Assembly (NCBI GenBank): GCA_025933775.1
Contig: JAICZH010000033.1
Location: 1 to 32,740, forward strand
Length of the DNA: 32,740 nt
DNA from: Chitinophagaceae bacterium
GTDB lineage: Bacteria; Bacteroidota; Bacteroidia; Chitinophagales; Chitinophagaceae
Direction: 5' to 3'
The notes beneath the pieces are model-generated. The model saw only the letters and a program-made list of their open reading frames with translations. It was not told the origin of the DNA and did not search any database. This document shows positions 9,036 to 16,780 of this stretch, piece after piece. The translations under genes and the position numbers were made by a program. Position 1 is the first letter of the stretch; each line of letters opens with the position of its first letter.

Positions 9036-10529
9036 TTATAATTCATATTCTTTCATAAACTCCATGGCTTTCATCATATCATCATGTAAAAATCTATCAG
9101 CTTCATTAAAAGAAATTTTTTCACGGAAAGCTATAATAATTTTTTCCAACGCTGATGAAGATTTCATTGGCCTTCTGTATTCGATTGCCTGGACTGCTGA
9201 TAATAATTCTATCGCTAAAACTTTTTCTACATTATTAACTACACGCAAACATTTTGTTGCCGCGTTAGCGCCCATGCTCACATGATCTTCCTGGTTGTTA
9301 CTTGATGAAATAGAATCAACAGAAGCCGGTGTGCACAATTGTTTGTTTTCGCTTACAATCCCTGCAGCAGTGTATTGCGGAATCATTAAACCAGAATTCA
9401 ATCCCGGATTTTTTACTAAAAACAATGGCAGATTTCTTTGACCGCTTAATAACTGATAAATTCTTCTTTCAGAAATATTAGCCAGTTCACTCATTGCGAT
9501 TGCAAGAAAATCCAAACATAATGCTAATGGTTGTCCGTGAAAATTTCCGCCGCTTAATATCAAATCATCATCAGGAAAAATATTTGGATTATCAGTAACC
9601 GAATTAATTTCTTTTAAAAAAGTTTTTAATACAAAATCATAAGCATCTTTTGTAGCGCCATGAACTTGCGGAATACATCGGAACGAATATGGATCCTGTG
9701 ATTTTGATTTTTGCTGCGAAGCAATTTCACTTCCATTTAAAAATTTTCTTAAACATGCTGCAACAGAAACCTGTCCCGGATGATCTCTTATTAACTGAAG
9801 TTTTTCATTAAGCGAATCCATATTGCCATCAAATGCATCAAAAGAAATTGCTGCAATTAAATTTGCCCAATTCAATAACTTTTCTGAATGTATAAGGCAA
9901 CATAATCCGTAAGCGCTCATAAATTGTGTGCCATTAATTAAAGCAAGCCCTTCCTTACTTTGCAGTTCAATTGGCTTCCAATTCAATTTTTTTAAAGCTT
10001 CTTCAGCAGCAATTTTTTTTCCTTCATAATTTACTTCGCCCATTCCAATTAATGGAAGACTCAAATGGCTAAGCGGCGCCAGATCGCCCGATGCACCCAA
10101 TGATCCTTGTGTATAAATAACCGGAAGCATATCGTTGTTATGCATATCCAGCAAGCGTTTCACTACTTCTATACCAATGCCCGAATATCCATAGCTCAAT
10201 GATTTTATTTTGAGCATCATCATGAGTTTTACAATTTCATCTGGCACTTCCTCTCCCATTCCACAGGCATGAGATAATAATAAATTACTTTGCAATGTGC
10301 GTAATTGTTCTTTATCTATCTGCACATTTTGTAAAAAACCAAAGCCGGTATTGATGCCATAGAAAAGTTCATCCGATGTGCTTAATTTTTCATCTAAATA
10401 TTTTCTGCATTTTAAAATAGCATCATGCGCAGCAAATGTTATTGATATTAATTGTTTGTATTTTAAAAAATTTTTTACTTGTTGAAATGTAAGCTCACTG
10501 GCATCGAGCGGAAGATAATTATAACTCAT
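9036..10529 (-). CDS. hutH: Histidine ammonia-lyase
   Basis: First step of histidine degradation: removes ammonia from L-histidine to give urocanate. Length 497 residues. The autocatalytic MIO cofactor triad Ala146-Ser147-Gly148 lies in GSLGASGDLAPLSH. Further motifs are YGINTGFG (57-64), SHACGMGEEVP with the His expected at the substrate pocket of histidine lyases, and NQEDHVSMGANAA near the C-terminus. Phenylalanine or tyrosine lyases share this fold, but that His and the hutU neighbour favour histidine. A perfect TTTG-N17-TAnnTTTG promoter ends only five bases before the ATG, so the message may be leaderless. The start is supported by the normal family opening just after the ATG. Confidence 0.96.
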   Translation of the reverse strand: MSYNYLPLDASELTFQQVKNFLKYKQLISITFAAHDAILKCRKYLDEKLSTSDELFYGINTGFGFLQNVQIDKEQLRTLQSNLLLSHACGMGEEVPDEIVKLMMMLKIKSLSYGYSGIGIEVVKRLLDMHNNDMLPVIYTQGSLGASGDLAPLSHLSLPLIGMGEVNYEGKKIAAEEALKKLNWKPIELQSKEGLALINGTQFMSAYGLCCLIHSEKLLNWANLIAAISFDAFDGNMDSLNEKLQLIRDHPGQVSVAACLRKFLNGSEIASQQKSKSQDPYSFRCIPQVHGATKDAYDFVLKTFLKEINSVTDNPNIFPDDDLILSGGNFHGQPLALCLDFLAIAMSELANISERRIYQLLSGQRNLPLFLVKNPGLNSGLMIPQYTAAGIVSENKQLCTPASVDSISSSNNQEDHVSMGANAATKCLRVVNNVEKVLAIELLSAVQAIEYRRPMKSSSALEKIIIAFREKISFNEADRFLHDDMMKAMEFMKEYEL

Positions 10530-10533
10530 GCGT

Positions 10534-10562
10534 CAAAAGTAAGAAAAAACAGGCTCCCCAAA
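10534..10562 (-). promoter_or_regulatory. Consensus promoter abutting the hutH start codon
   Basis: On the minus strand TTTG (10562-10559), a 17-base spacer, then TACTTTTG (10541-10534). The hutH ATG is at 10529-10527, so transcription would begin at or almost at the start codon. Confidence 0.6.
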
Positions 10563-10579
10563 CCCCTCCAGAGAAGGGG
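10563..10579. repeat. C-rich/G-rich palindrome upstream of hutH
   Basis: CCCCT, a 7-base loop and AGGGG, directly touching the TTTG box of the hutH promoter. Two similar elements occur at 15483 and 17972, suggesting a small dispersed family. Confidence 0.55.
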
Positions 10580-10674
10580 CTTAAAAACTCTTAAGATTTA
10601 CGAAGTATGAAGAAAAACTTTGCGAAATTTTGCGTTTAACTTTGCAATCTTTGCGACACAAAACAATTTATCAA

Positions 10675-11667
10675 ATGAAAAATATTTTTCTTTTATTCAT
10701 TTTTATTTGTTCCAATATTTATGCGCAACAAATAAAAATTATAAACAGCGGAACGAAAACTTCTTTACGAGGATTAAGTGTTGTAAACGATAAAATTATT
10801 TGGGTAAGCGGAAGCAATGGAATGATCGGAAAATCAATTGACAGCGGAAACACGTGGAAATGGTTGCAGGTAAAGGATTTTACAAAAAATGATTTTCGTG
10901 ATATTGAAGCTTTTGATGAAAACATTGCTGTAATAATGGGTGTTGATTCGCCCGCATATGTTTTAAGAACAATTGATGGTGGCGAAACATGGAAGATGGT
11001 TTATGAAAATAAAACCAAAGGAATGTTTTTGGATGCAATGGAATTCTGGAATGAACAAAGCGGAATTGTTATCGGCGATCCCATTAATGGAAAATTTTTT
11101 ATTGCGCGAACTTTTGATGGAGGCAACACATGGAAAAATATTCCCGAAAAAAATTATCCAATTGCCGATAGTGGCGAAGCGTGTTTTGCGGCCAGCGGAA
11201 CCAACATCAGAAAATATGGAAACGATGCCGCAGCGTTTGTTACAGGCGGGTTGGTTTCAAGATTATTTATAAAAAATAAAATTATTGATTTGCCGATTGT
11301 ACAAGGAACATCCACTACCGGCGCTAATTCTATCGCAATAAAAAATAAAAAAATATTTATTGTTGTTGGCGGCGATTTTATAAAGCCCGACTCAATTTAT
11401 AAAAATTGTGTAATTACTAAAGATGGCGGAAATACATGGACATATCCATTAACGCCCCCTTTTGGTTACAGAAGTTGTGTGGAATATATTGATGATAAAA
11501 AATGGATCGCTTGCGGACTGAACGGAGTTGATATATCTAACGATGATGGCTATTCGTGGAAATGGATTTCCAAAGAAAGTTTTAATGTTTGCAGAAAAGC
11601 AAAGAAAGGAAAAAGTATTTTTTTTGCAGGTGGAAAAGGAAAGATTGGAAAATTGGTTGAAGAGTGA
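10675..11667 (+). CDS. Exported Asp-box beta-propeller protein (YCF48-like)
   Basis: The track begins upstream at a non-ATG codon; the ATG at 10675 is preferred because it opens a signal peptide (MKNIFLLFIFICSNIYAQQ). The mature ~310 residues contain five Asp-box motifs of the form S/T-x-D-x-G-x-T/S-W: SIDSGNTW, TIDGGETW, TFDGGNTW, TKDGGNTW and SNDDGYSW. These mark blades of a sialidase/YCF48-like beta-propeller. Asp-boxes are structural and do not show catalysis, so no enzyme activity is claimed. It is probably periplasmic or surface-exposed. It diverges from hutH and is convergent with the AbiEii-like gene, ten bases from its stop. Confidence 0.85.
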   Translation: MKNIFLLFIFICSNIYAQQIKIINSGTKTSLRGLSVVNDKIIWVSGSNGMIGKSIDSGNTWKWLQVKDFTKNDFRDIEAFDENIAVIMGVDSPAYVLRTIDGGETWKMVYENKTKGMFLDAMEFWNEQSGIVIGDPINGKFFIARTFDGGNTWKNIPEKNYPIADSGEACFAASGTNIRKYGNDAAAFVTGGLVSRLFIKNKIIDLPIVQGTSTTGANSIAIKNKKIFIVVGGDFIKPDSIYKNCVITKDGGNTWTYPLTPPFGYRSCVEYIDDKKWIACGLNGVDISNDDGYSWKWISKESFNVCRKAKKGKSIFFAGGKGKIGKLVEE

Positions 11668-11676
11668 TTTAAAATT

Positions 11677-12297
11677 TCAATAAGAAAAAGCAGTCGTAAT
11701 AATATTTTTTATTTCTTCCCAATTTTTAGTATAAGGTGGAAAACCATCAATATCCGGATCATTTTCTGCATCTTCAAAATATAAAATGCTGCGCCATAAA
11801 AAAATCAGTTGTGTTTCATCATATTTTTGCGTAAACCATTCAATCAGTTTTTCGCGGCTATAAAGCTGCAGCAGTGCATAGACATCAAAAAAATCTTTTT
11901 TCTTTCCTCTTCCGCAAATAGTGTGCAATTTCATGGCAGCTATATCTTTCACACTAAAATAATTTATACCATCCATAACAATAAATGATTCCAACAAAGA
12001 AGCAGGCTCATTTACAAAATCGCATTTTATATCATTTATATCCCCAAACAACATCCTGGAATTATTAGCCCTATATTTAAAAGTATAATCATTGCTTGTT
12101 GATAATACAATTTCTAATTCTTTAACATCAAACTCATTCGGATTAAAAATATCCAGGTCAATAGATTTACGATGTCCTATTTGCAGAGCCAACGAAGTGC
12201 CACCGGCTAGAGCAAAATTATTTTTTATGAGTGCAGTTTTAAAAATTTTTTGCAACAGCTCATATAAAACAGGATCAACTGTAAAAAGATGAAGCAT
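11677..12297 (-). CDS. AbiEii/AbiGii-type nucleotidyltransferase (toxin-like)
   Basis: A nucleotidyltransferase-fold protein of the AbiEii toxin family, whose characterised members block growth by nucleotide transfer to tRNA. The core motif is clear: FALAGGTSLALQIGHRKSIDLDIF, giving the GG-T/S loop and the DxD metal pair. The later conserved block DIAAMKLHTICGRGKKKDFFDVYALL carries the usual Lys and Asp. The protein is about 206 residues if the second Met (12297) is used; the track start at 12306 adds MNC. Both starts overlap the preceding gene, by 23 or 32 bases. The gene is intact. The role as a toxin is inferred from family and gene pairing. Confidence 0.88.
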   Translation of the reverse strand: MLHLFTVDPVLYELLQKIFKTALIKNNFALAGGTSLALQIGHRKSIDLDIFNPNEFDVKELEIVLSTSNDYTFKYRANNSRMLFGDINDIKCDFVNEPASLLESFIVMDGINYFSVKDIAAMKLHTICGRGKKKDFFDVYALLQLYSREKLIEWFTQKYDETQLIFLWRSILYFEDAENDPDIDGFPPYTKNWEEIKNIITTAFSY

Positions 12298-12598
12298 GCA
12301 ATTCATTTATAGGTATCTTAAAATAATGACTGCAAAAATTTATCGTTTTTTTATCAAGCGTTTTACTTTTTTTTACAGCGTCCGTTATTTCTTCGGAAGT
12401 ATAAAGTTGCAGTAAAAAATAAAAATCGGCCAGCAGCCCGCGGCTTAGTACTCTTTCAATAATATAATCTTTATGCTTTTCAATATCTATTTTTTCAATT
12501 GAAGTATCCCAAAATAAATTTTGGGAAAAAGGAAAACTGTTTTTATCTATTTTTTTTGAAAGAATGTTTTCAGAAAGATATTTAAAAAAGAAGTTCAT
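12275..12598 (-). CDS. DUF6922-like protein, probable partner of AbiEii
   Basis: A 107-residue cytoplasmic protein. The pattern FWDTSIEKIDIEKHKDYIIERVLSRG, then LLQLYTSEEITDAVKKSKTLDKKTINFCSHYFKIP, matches what I know as DUF6922, commonly found directly upstream of AbiEii-type genes in Bacteroidota. The order (small protein first, nucleotidyltransferase second, overlapping) is that of a toxin-antitoxin operon, so it is the likely antitoxin or an accessory. It has no recognisable AbiEi winged-helix domain. The assignment is from memory of the family, without a search. Confidence 0.75.
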   Translation of the reverse strand: MNFFFKYLSENILSKKIDKNSFPFSQNLFWDTSIEKIDIEKHKDYIIERVLSRGLLADFYFLLQLYTSEEITDAVKKSKTLDKKTINFCSHYFKIPINELHASSFYS

Positions 12599-12854
12599 TT
12601 ATTTGTTATGAGATATTAAAAAAAATCTTAGTATTAGCTAATTAAAATTATGAAGATAAAGTAATTTTTAAAGTTGATCCTATCACCAAGATTTTCCATT
12701 TCATTAAAACGATTTATTTTAAAAAAGAAAAAAATTATTCACATCTTTTCAATTGCAATACTAATTTTTCATCCACATTTATTTTTATTTGCAGCAGGGT
12801 ACATTTTACTTATTTATCTTTACAGAAATAATATAAAATTTTCAAGCGCTTGCC

Positions 12855-13724
12855 ATGCAGGAAAGTAAAGAAATATCTGCACTCTTTCATCTAATTGACG
12901 ATCCCGATGAAGAAGTTTTCGGTTCCGTAAGCGACCGCATTGTTTCCATCGGGCGGGCTATTATTCCCAATCTTGAAAATTTATGGGAAAACACTCCCGA
13001 CCATAATGTGCAGGAAAGAATTGAAATGCTTATTCATCGTTTGCATTTCAGAGACCTGGTTGAAGATTTCACCAATTGGAAAAACGGTTCATGCGAATTG
13101 TTGCAAGGCGCGCTGCTTGCTTCGCGCTATCACTACCCTGAAATGAACGCCACCACTACATTGCAGGAGATGGAAAAAATAAGAAGAAACATCTGGCTTG
13201 AGTTGAACAGCTATCTTACTCCGCTTGAACAAGTGAATGTAATTACAGGAATTTTGTACAGTTATTATAAACTCAAAGGCAATGAAGTTTCTTACGATTA
13301 TCCTGAAGATTTTTTAATAACTAAAGTGATTGAACAAAAAAAAGGAAACGCTATTACTAACGGAATCCTGTACCTGATTGTATGCGAGCTGCTCGATATT
13401 CCGGTACGCGCCATCAATATTCCAAAGCAATTTATTCTTGGCTATTTTGATGTTGATTATAATTTTCCCAATCCTACAAAACAAAAAAGTGAAAAAATAA
13501 ATTTTTATATTGATCCGCTTAACGGACAAATTTATTCACATAAAGATGTAGAAAATTATTTCAAACGAATTTCTGTACCACCCACTCCGTCTTATTTCAG
13601 GCAACTTGGCAACAAGCGAATTATTCAGCACCTTCTTGAAGAATATGCAAAATGTTTCACCAACGATACTTCTCTTTACAAAAAAAATGATTTAATTTTT
13701 TTGGCTAAATTATTAGATGATTAA
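12855..13724 (+). CDS. SirB1/transglutaminase-like family protein
   Basis: A 289-residue cytoplasmic protein. The first ~80 residues look like HEAT-type helices (ALFHLIDDPDEEVFGSVSDRIVSIGRAIIPNLENLWE). The middle has the SirB1 N-terminal/transglutaminase-like core, with KKGNAITNGILYLIVCELLDIPVRAINIPKQFILGYFD. The segment corresponding to the transglutaminase nucleophile has Ala in GNAIT in place of Cys, as in many SirB1-type proteins, so cysteine protease or transglutaminase activity is not expected there. The substrate and role are unknown. The ogt gene starts 11 bases later on the same strand, so the two are likely co-transcribed. Confidence 0.8.
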   Translation: MQESKEISALFHLIDDPDEEVFGSVSDRIVSIGRAIIPNLENLWENTPDHNVQERIEMLIHRLHFRDLVEDFTNWKNGSCELLQGALLASRYHYPEMNATTTLQEMEKIRRNIWLELNSYLTPLEQVNVITGILYSYYKLKGNEVSYDYPEDFLITKVIEQKKGNAITNGILYLIVCELLDIPVRAINIPKQFILGYFDVDYNFPNPTKQKSEKINFYIDPLNGQIYSHKDVENYFKRISVPPTPSYFRQLGNKRIIQHLLEEYAKCFTNDTSLYKKNDLIFLAKLLDD

Positions 13725-13735
13725 TATTTGTTTCT

Positions 13736-14227
13736 ATGTTGTATCATTCGCCCGTTGGTATTATTAAAATAAAAGTTTCCGGTAATTACATCTGCGAACT
13801 TTTATACATTGATGAGGAAACAAAATCATCATCTGGCGATGACGAATTACCTTCAAAAGAAAAAAAGATTTTACAAAAATGCATCAAACAATTTGATGAA
13901 TATTTTTCAGGCAAAAGAAAAATATTTGATCTTCCTGTACAACAAACCGGAACTGCATTTCAACAAAAAGTATGGAAAGAATTAATTACAATTCCATTTG
14001 GCAAAACGATAAGTTATCTTCAGTTGGCTCAACGGCTGGGCGACTCAAAATCAATACGGGCTGCAGCTTCAGCCAATGGCCGAAACAAACTTAATATTAT
14101 AGTTCCGTGCCACCGCGTAATAGGTTCTGACGGAAGTCTTGTTGGTTACGGCGGCGGATTGGCGCGAAAAAAGTGGTTGCTCAATCATGAAAATAAATTT
14201 GCTAATGGCGTTTCTCTGTTATTTTAA
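13736..14227 (+). CDS. ogt: Methylated-DNA-protein cysteine methyltransferase
   Basis: A suicide DNA-repair protein that takes the methyl group of O6-methylguanine onto its own Cys. It has 163 residues. The active-site motif PCHRV (124-128, acceptor Cys125) sits in NIIVPCHRVIGSDGSLVGYGGG. The helix-turn-helix part carries SIRAAASANGRNKLN, with the Arg finger at about 108. The N-terminal ~65 residues are the short variable domain of Ogt-type enzymes, not the Ada regulatory domain. It follows the SirB1-like gene by 11 bases. Confidence 0.95.
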   Translation: MLYHSPVGIIKIKVSGNYICELLYIDEETKSSSGDDELPSKEKKILQKCIKQFDEYFSGKRKIFDLPVQQTGTAFQQKVWKELITIPFGKTISYLQLAQRLGDSKSIRAAASANGRNKLNIIVPCHRVIGSDGSLVGYGGGLARKKWLLNHENKFANGVSLLF

Positions 14228-14300
14228 ATAACTCTTTGGCTGCATTATTGATGTAAAAATTTTTGATCTTTAATTTTTAATTTTTAATAAAAATAATATT

Positions 14301-15482
14301 ATGCATCTTTTATTTTCATCAATAAAAAAATTATTGTTTTTTTTATTTGCGTTAGCGATTATATCATCATGCAAGAATAATAAAACTGAAAATACTAAAT
14401 CAGAAGCAACCGCTGTTTCGCAAAACAGCGCTTCGCTTTTTAAAAAATATAATCTTGATAAAATAAAATTACCTGCGGGATTTAAAATAGAAGTGTATGC
14501 AGAAACGCCGGATGCAAGAAGTTTATGCGTATCACCAAACGGAACTTTATTTGTAGGAACACGCAGTAAAAAAGTTTATGCAATAACAGATGAAAACCAC
14601 GATGGCAAAGCAGATAAAGTATATGTAATTGCAAGCGGATTGAATGTGCCAAACGGCGTTGCGTTTAAAGACGGCAGTTTATACATCGGTACCATTTCTA
14701 CCATTTACCGGCTCGACAGTATCGAATCGAGATTAGATAATCCGCCGGCGCCGGTTGTTGTGTATGATAAATATCCCTCCGATACGCATCACGGGCCAAA
14801 GTTTATTGCATTCGGTCCCGATAATAAATTATATGTTCCTGTTGGCGCACCATGTAATATTTGCATACCAGAACCGCCGCATGGCACTATAACACGTATC
14901 AATGCTGATGGTTCAGGCTTTGAAATTTATGCAACAGGAATAAGGAATTCTGTTGGCTTTGCATGGAACCCAACCAACAAAGAACTTTGGTTTACCGATA
15001 ATGGCCGCGATGAATTGGGAGATGATATACCGAGTGATGAATTGAATACCGCGCCGAAAGCAGGAATGAATTTCGGTTACCCTTATTGCCATGAAGGAGA
15101 TATATTAGATCCGGAATTTGGCAAAGGAAAAAGTTGTCTTGATTACACACCGCCTGTAAAAAAATTAGGCGCTCATGTAGCATCGCTGGGTATGCGTTTT
15201 TATACAGGAAATATGTTTCCTGCAGATTATAAAAATGCCATTTTTATTGCAGAGCATGGAAGCTGGAACCGTAGTACTCTTGTGGGTTACCGGGTTGTTG
15301 TTGCAAAAATGAACAGCAATGGTTCGTTTACTGATCCGGTTCCTTTTGCAGAAGGCTGGTTGCAAAATGTAACGAATGTAAATGGGCGACCTGTGGATGT
15401 ACAAGTTTTAGCTGATGGTTCGTTGCTCGTGAGTGATGATTACAAAGGAGCTGTTTATAGAATCAGTTATAAAGCCCTCTAA
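14301..15482 (+). CDS. Sorbosone dehydrogenase/PQQ-type propeller lipoprotein
   Basis: A 393-residue lipoprotein. The leader LLFFLFALAIISSC ends in a lipobox with the acylated Cys at about 24, then an Asn/Lys/Glu/Ser/Thr-rich linker. The rest is a six-bladed beta-propeller of the sorbosone/glucose dehydrogenase type, with LPAGFKIEVYAETPDARSL, ASGLNVPNGVAF, YATGIRNSVGFAWNP, LWFTDNGRDELGDDIPSDELN and IFIAEHGSWNRS. Family members may oxidise sugars with PQQ, but many lack tested activity, so the substrate is open. The product would be anchored to a membrane. It starts 73 bases after ogt. Confidence 0.87.
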   Translation: MHLLFSSIKKLLFFLFALAIISSCKNNKTENTKSEATAVSQNSASLFKKYNLDKIKLPAGFKIEVYAETPDARSLCVSPNGTLFVGTRSKKVYAITDENHDGKADKVYVIASGLNVPNGVAFKDGSLYIGTISTIYRLDSIESRLDNPPAPVVVYDKYPSDTHHGPKFIAFGPDNKLYVPVGAPCNICIPEPPHGTITRINADGSGFEIYATGIRNSVGFAWNPTNKELWFTDNGRDELGDDIPSDELNTAPKAGMNFGYPYCHEGDILDPEFGKGKSCLDYTPPVKKLGAHVASLGMRFYTGNMFPADYKNAIFIAEHGSWNRSTLVGYRVVVAKMNSNGSFTDPVPFAEGWLQNVTNVNGRPVDVQVLADGSLLVSDDYKGAVYRISYKAL

Positions 15483-15495
15483 CCCCCGAAGGGGG
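15483..15495. terminator. CCCCC-GAA-GGGGG hairpin after the propeller gene
   Basis: A perfect 5-bp stem with a 3-base loop, beginning at the stop codon of the propeller gene. There is no run of T directly after it, so termination is only possible. It also belongs with the C-rich/G-rich palindromes at 10563 and 17972. Confidence 0.45.
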
Positions 15496-15544
15496 AGATG
15501 CAGAATAAAGATTTTTATTTTATTTAATTCAATTATAAAATGGT

Positions 15545-15605
15545 AACTTATTAACTCATCAACTTATTAACTTATCAATTTATCAACTTATCAACTTATC
15601 AACTT
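15545..15605. repeat. 8-bp tandem repeat (AACTTATC)
   Basis: About 7.6 units of AACTTATC/AACTTATT with single-base variants, filling the space between the propeller and VIT1-type genes. The array ends 31 bases before the next ATG. Confidence 0.9.
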
Positions 15606-15636
15606 TTTAAAACCATAAAATTTCAACTAAAACTAA

Positions 15637-16332
15637 ATGCACGATCATCACCATCACGAAGAACATCTGCAAAGTTCTGATCTTTTAAGAGATGTTGTAA
15701 TTGGAATGAGCGATGGGCTTACAGTTCCTTTTGCTTTGGCGGCAGGACTCAGCGGCGCGGTATCTTCAAGTGGTATCATTGTGATAGCAGGTATCGCAGA
15801 GATAGCAGCAGGCGGAATAGCGATGGGGCTGGGTGGTTATCTTGCCGGAAAAACAGAACAGGATCATTATGACAGCGAATTAAAAAGAGAATATGAAGAA
15901 GTAGATCGCATTCCCGAAATGGAAAAGCAGGAAGTAAAAGATTTTTTTCAGCATATTGGGTTGAGTGAAGAAATACAAAAACAGGCAACAGAAGAAATTG
16001 CAAATAATAAAAAAAGATGGGTGGATTTTATGATGAAGTTTGAATTGAATCTTGATAAGCCTGATCCGAAACGTGCAAGAAACAGCGCATTAAATATTGG
16101 CGTGTCATATATTGTTGGCGGGATCATTCCATTAAGTCCGTATATTTTTATAAATAATTCTCATGAAGCATTAAAATATTCGGTTGTTGCCACATTAATT
16201 TGCCTTTTTGTTTTTGGATATTTTAAAAGCAAAATAACGGGCGTGCCTGTAATTTCGGGAGCGCTGAAAGTAATGCTCATCGGCGCTTTGGCAGCAGGCG
16301 CAGCATATTGCGTGGCATTGTTATTTAAATAA
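15637..16332 (+). CDS. VIT1/CCC1-family iron or manganese transporter
   Basis: A 231-residue membrane protein of the vacuolar iron transporter family, which moves Fe2+ or Mn2+ out of the cytoplasm. The N-terminus is His-rich (MHDHHHHEEHLQ), probably binding metal. TM1 holds the family motif DVVIGMSDGLTVPFALAAGLSGA. TM2 follows in IAEIAAGGIAMGLGGYLAG. A charged cytoplasmic segment (EQDHYDSELKREYEEVDRIPEMEKQE) supplies the acidic metal-binding residues. Three further hydrophobic segments complete the five-helix fold. The CDF exporter gene nearby also handles metals. The exact metal cannot be read from the sequence. Confidence 0.92.
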   Translation: MHDHHHHEEHLQSSDLLRDVVIGMSDGLTVPFALAAGLSGAVSSSGIIVIAGIAEIAAGGIAMGLGGYLAGKTEQDHYDSELKREYEEVDRIPEMEKQEVKDFFQHIGLSEEIQKQATEEIANNKKRWVDFMMKFELNLDKPDPKRARNSALNIGVSYIVGGIIPLSPYIFINNSHEALKYSVVATLICLFVFGYFKSKITGVPVISGALKVMLIGALAAGAAYCVALLFK

Positions 16333-16780
16333 TTATTCGTAAAAATTCTTGTGGGTTTTACTTTTTATGAAGTAACAGTACTCAATTTTTTACATTCATA
16401 AAATATCTAAAAACAAACCTCGTTTTATAAGCATGAAGGCGTTGCTAACCCTATTTTTACTTCACTTTCTCTACACCTGTTTCACTTACAAAAAAACTTT
16501 TGAATTGTTATTTGTTTCACGTATTACAAATGATTTTGTGTAATCATTTTTTTATTAAGACAAAAAAAATTTCATTTATATATTATTAAGTGTAGAAGAG
16601 CTTAATGGATAATCAGTTTTTGAATTTTGGAAAATCCCCTCATTTCTATGAGGGGATATTTTTTTATTTGTTGCCACAAATTAAAAACGAATTACGCGAA
16701 TTGATTTAATAGATTAAATTTTTATTATTTCTTTTGGATGCTGAAAAGTAGTATAATCAAAAAAGGTGAGTGTATAGCAT
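16333..16780. other. 448-base gap between VIT1-type and CDF genes
   Basis: A convergent intergenic region with no credible gene. It holds a strong intrinsic terminator (16634-16663) about 300 bases after the VIT1 stop, an ATTACA...TGTAAT inverted repeat near 16520, and a short ACGAATTACGCGAATT run near 16687. The distance from the VIT1 stop to the terminator leaves room for a long 3' UTR or a small RNA. Confidence 0.6.
16634..16663 (+). terminator. Intrinsic terminator with no obvious parent gene
   Basis: Perfect 9-bp stem ATCCCCTCA / TGAGGGGAT with a 6-base loop, followed by ATTTTTTT. On the minus strand the stem is followed by TTTTCC, so it could also act weakly for the CDF gene. Confidence 0.85.

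Noticed and set aside
10675-11667. Calling the Asp-box protein a sialidase
   Set aside because: Asp-boxes are structural and no sialidase active-site set (Arg triad, FRIP motif) is visible.
12674-12868. 64-aa hydrophobic ORF before the SirB1-like gene
   Set aside because: It begins at a non-ATG codon, is biased to Ile/Phe/Leu as expected for A/T-rich spacer, and ends inside the next gene's start.
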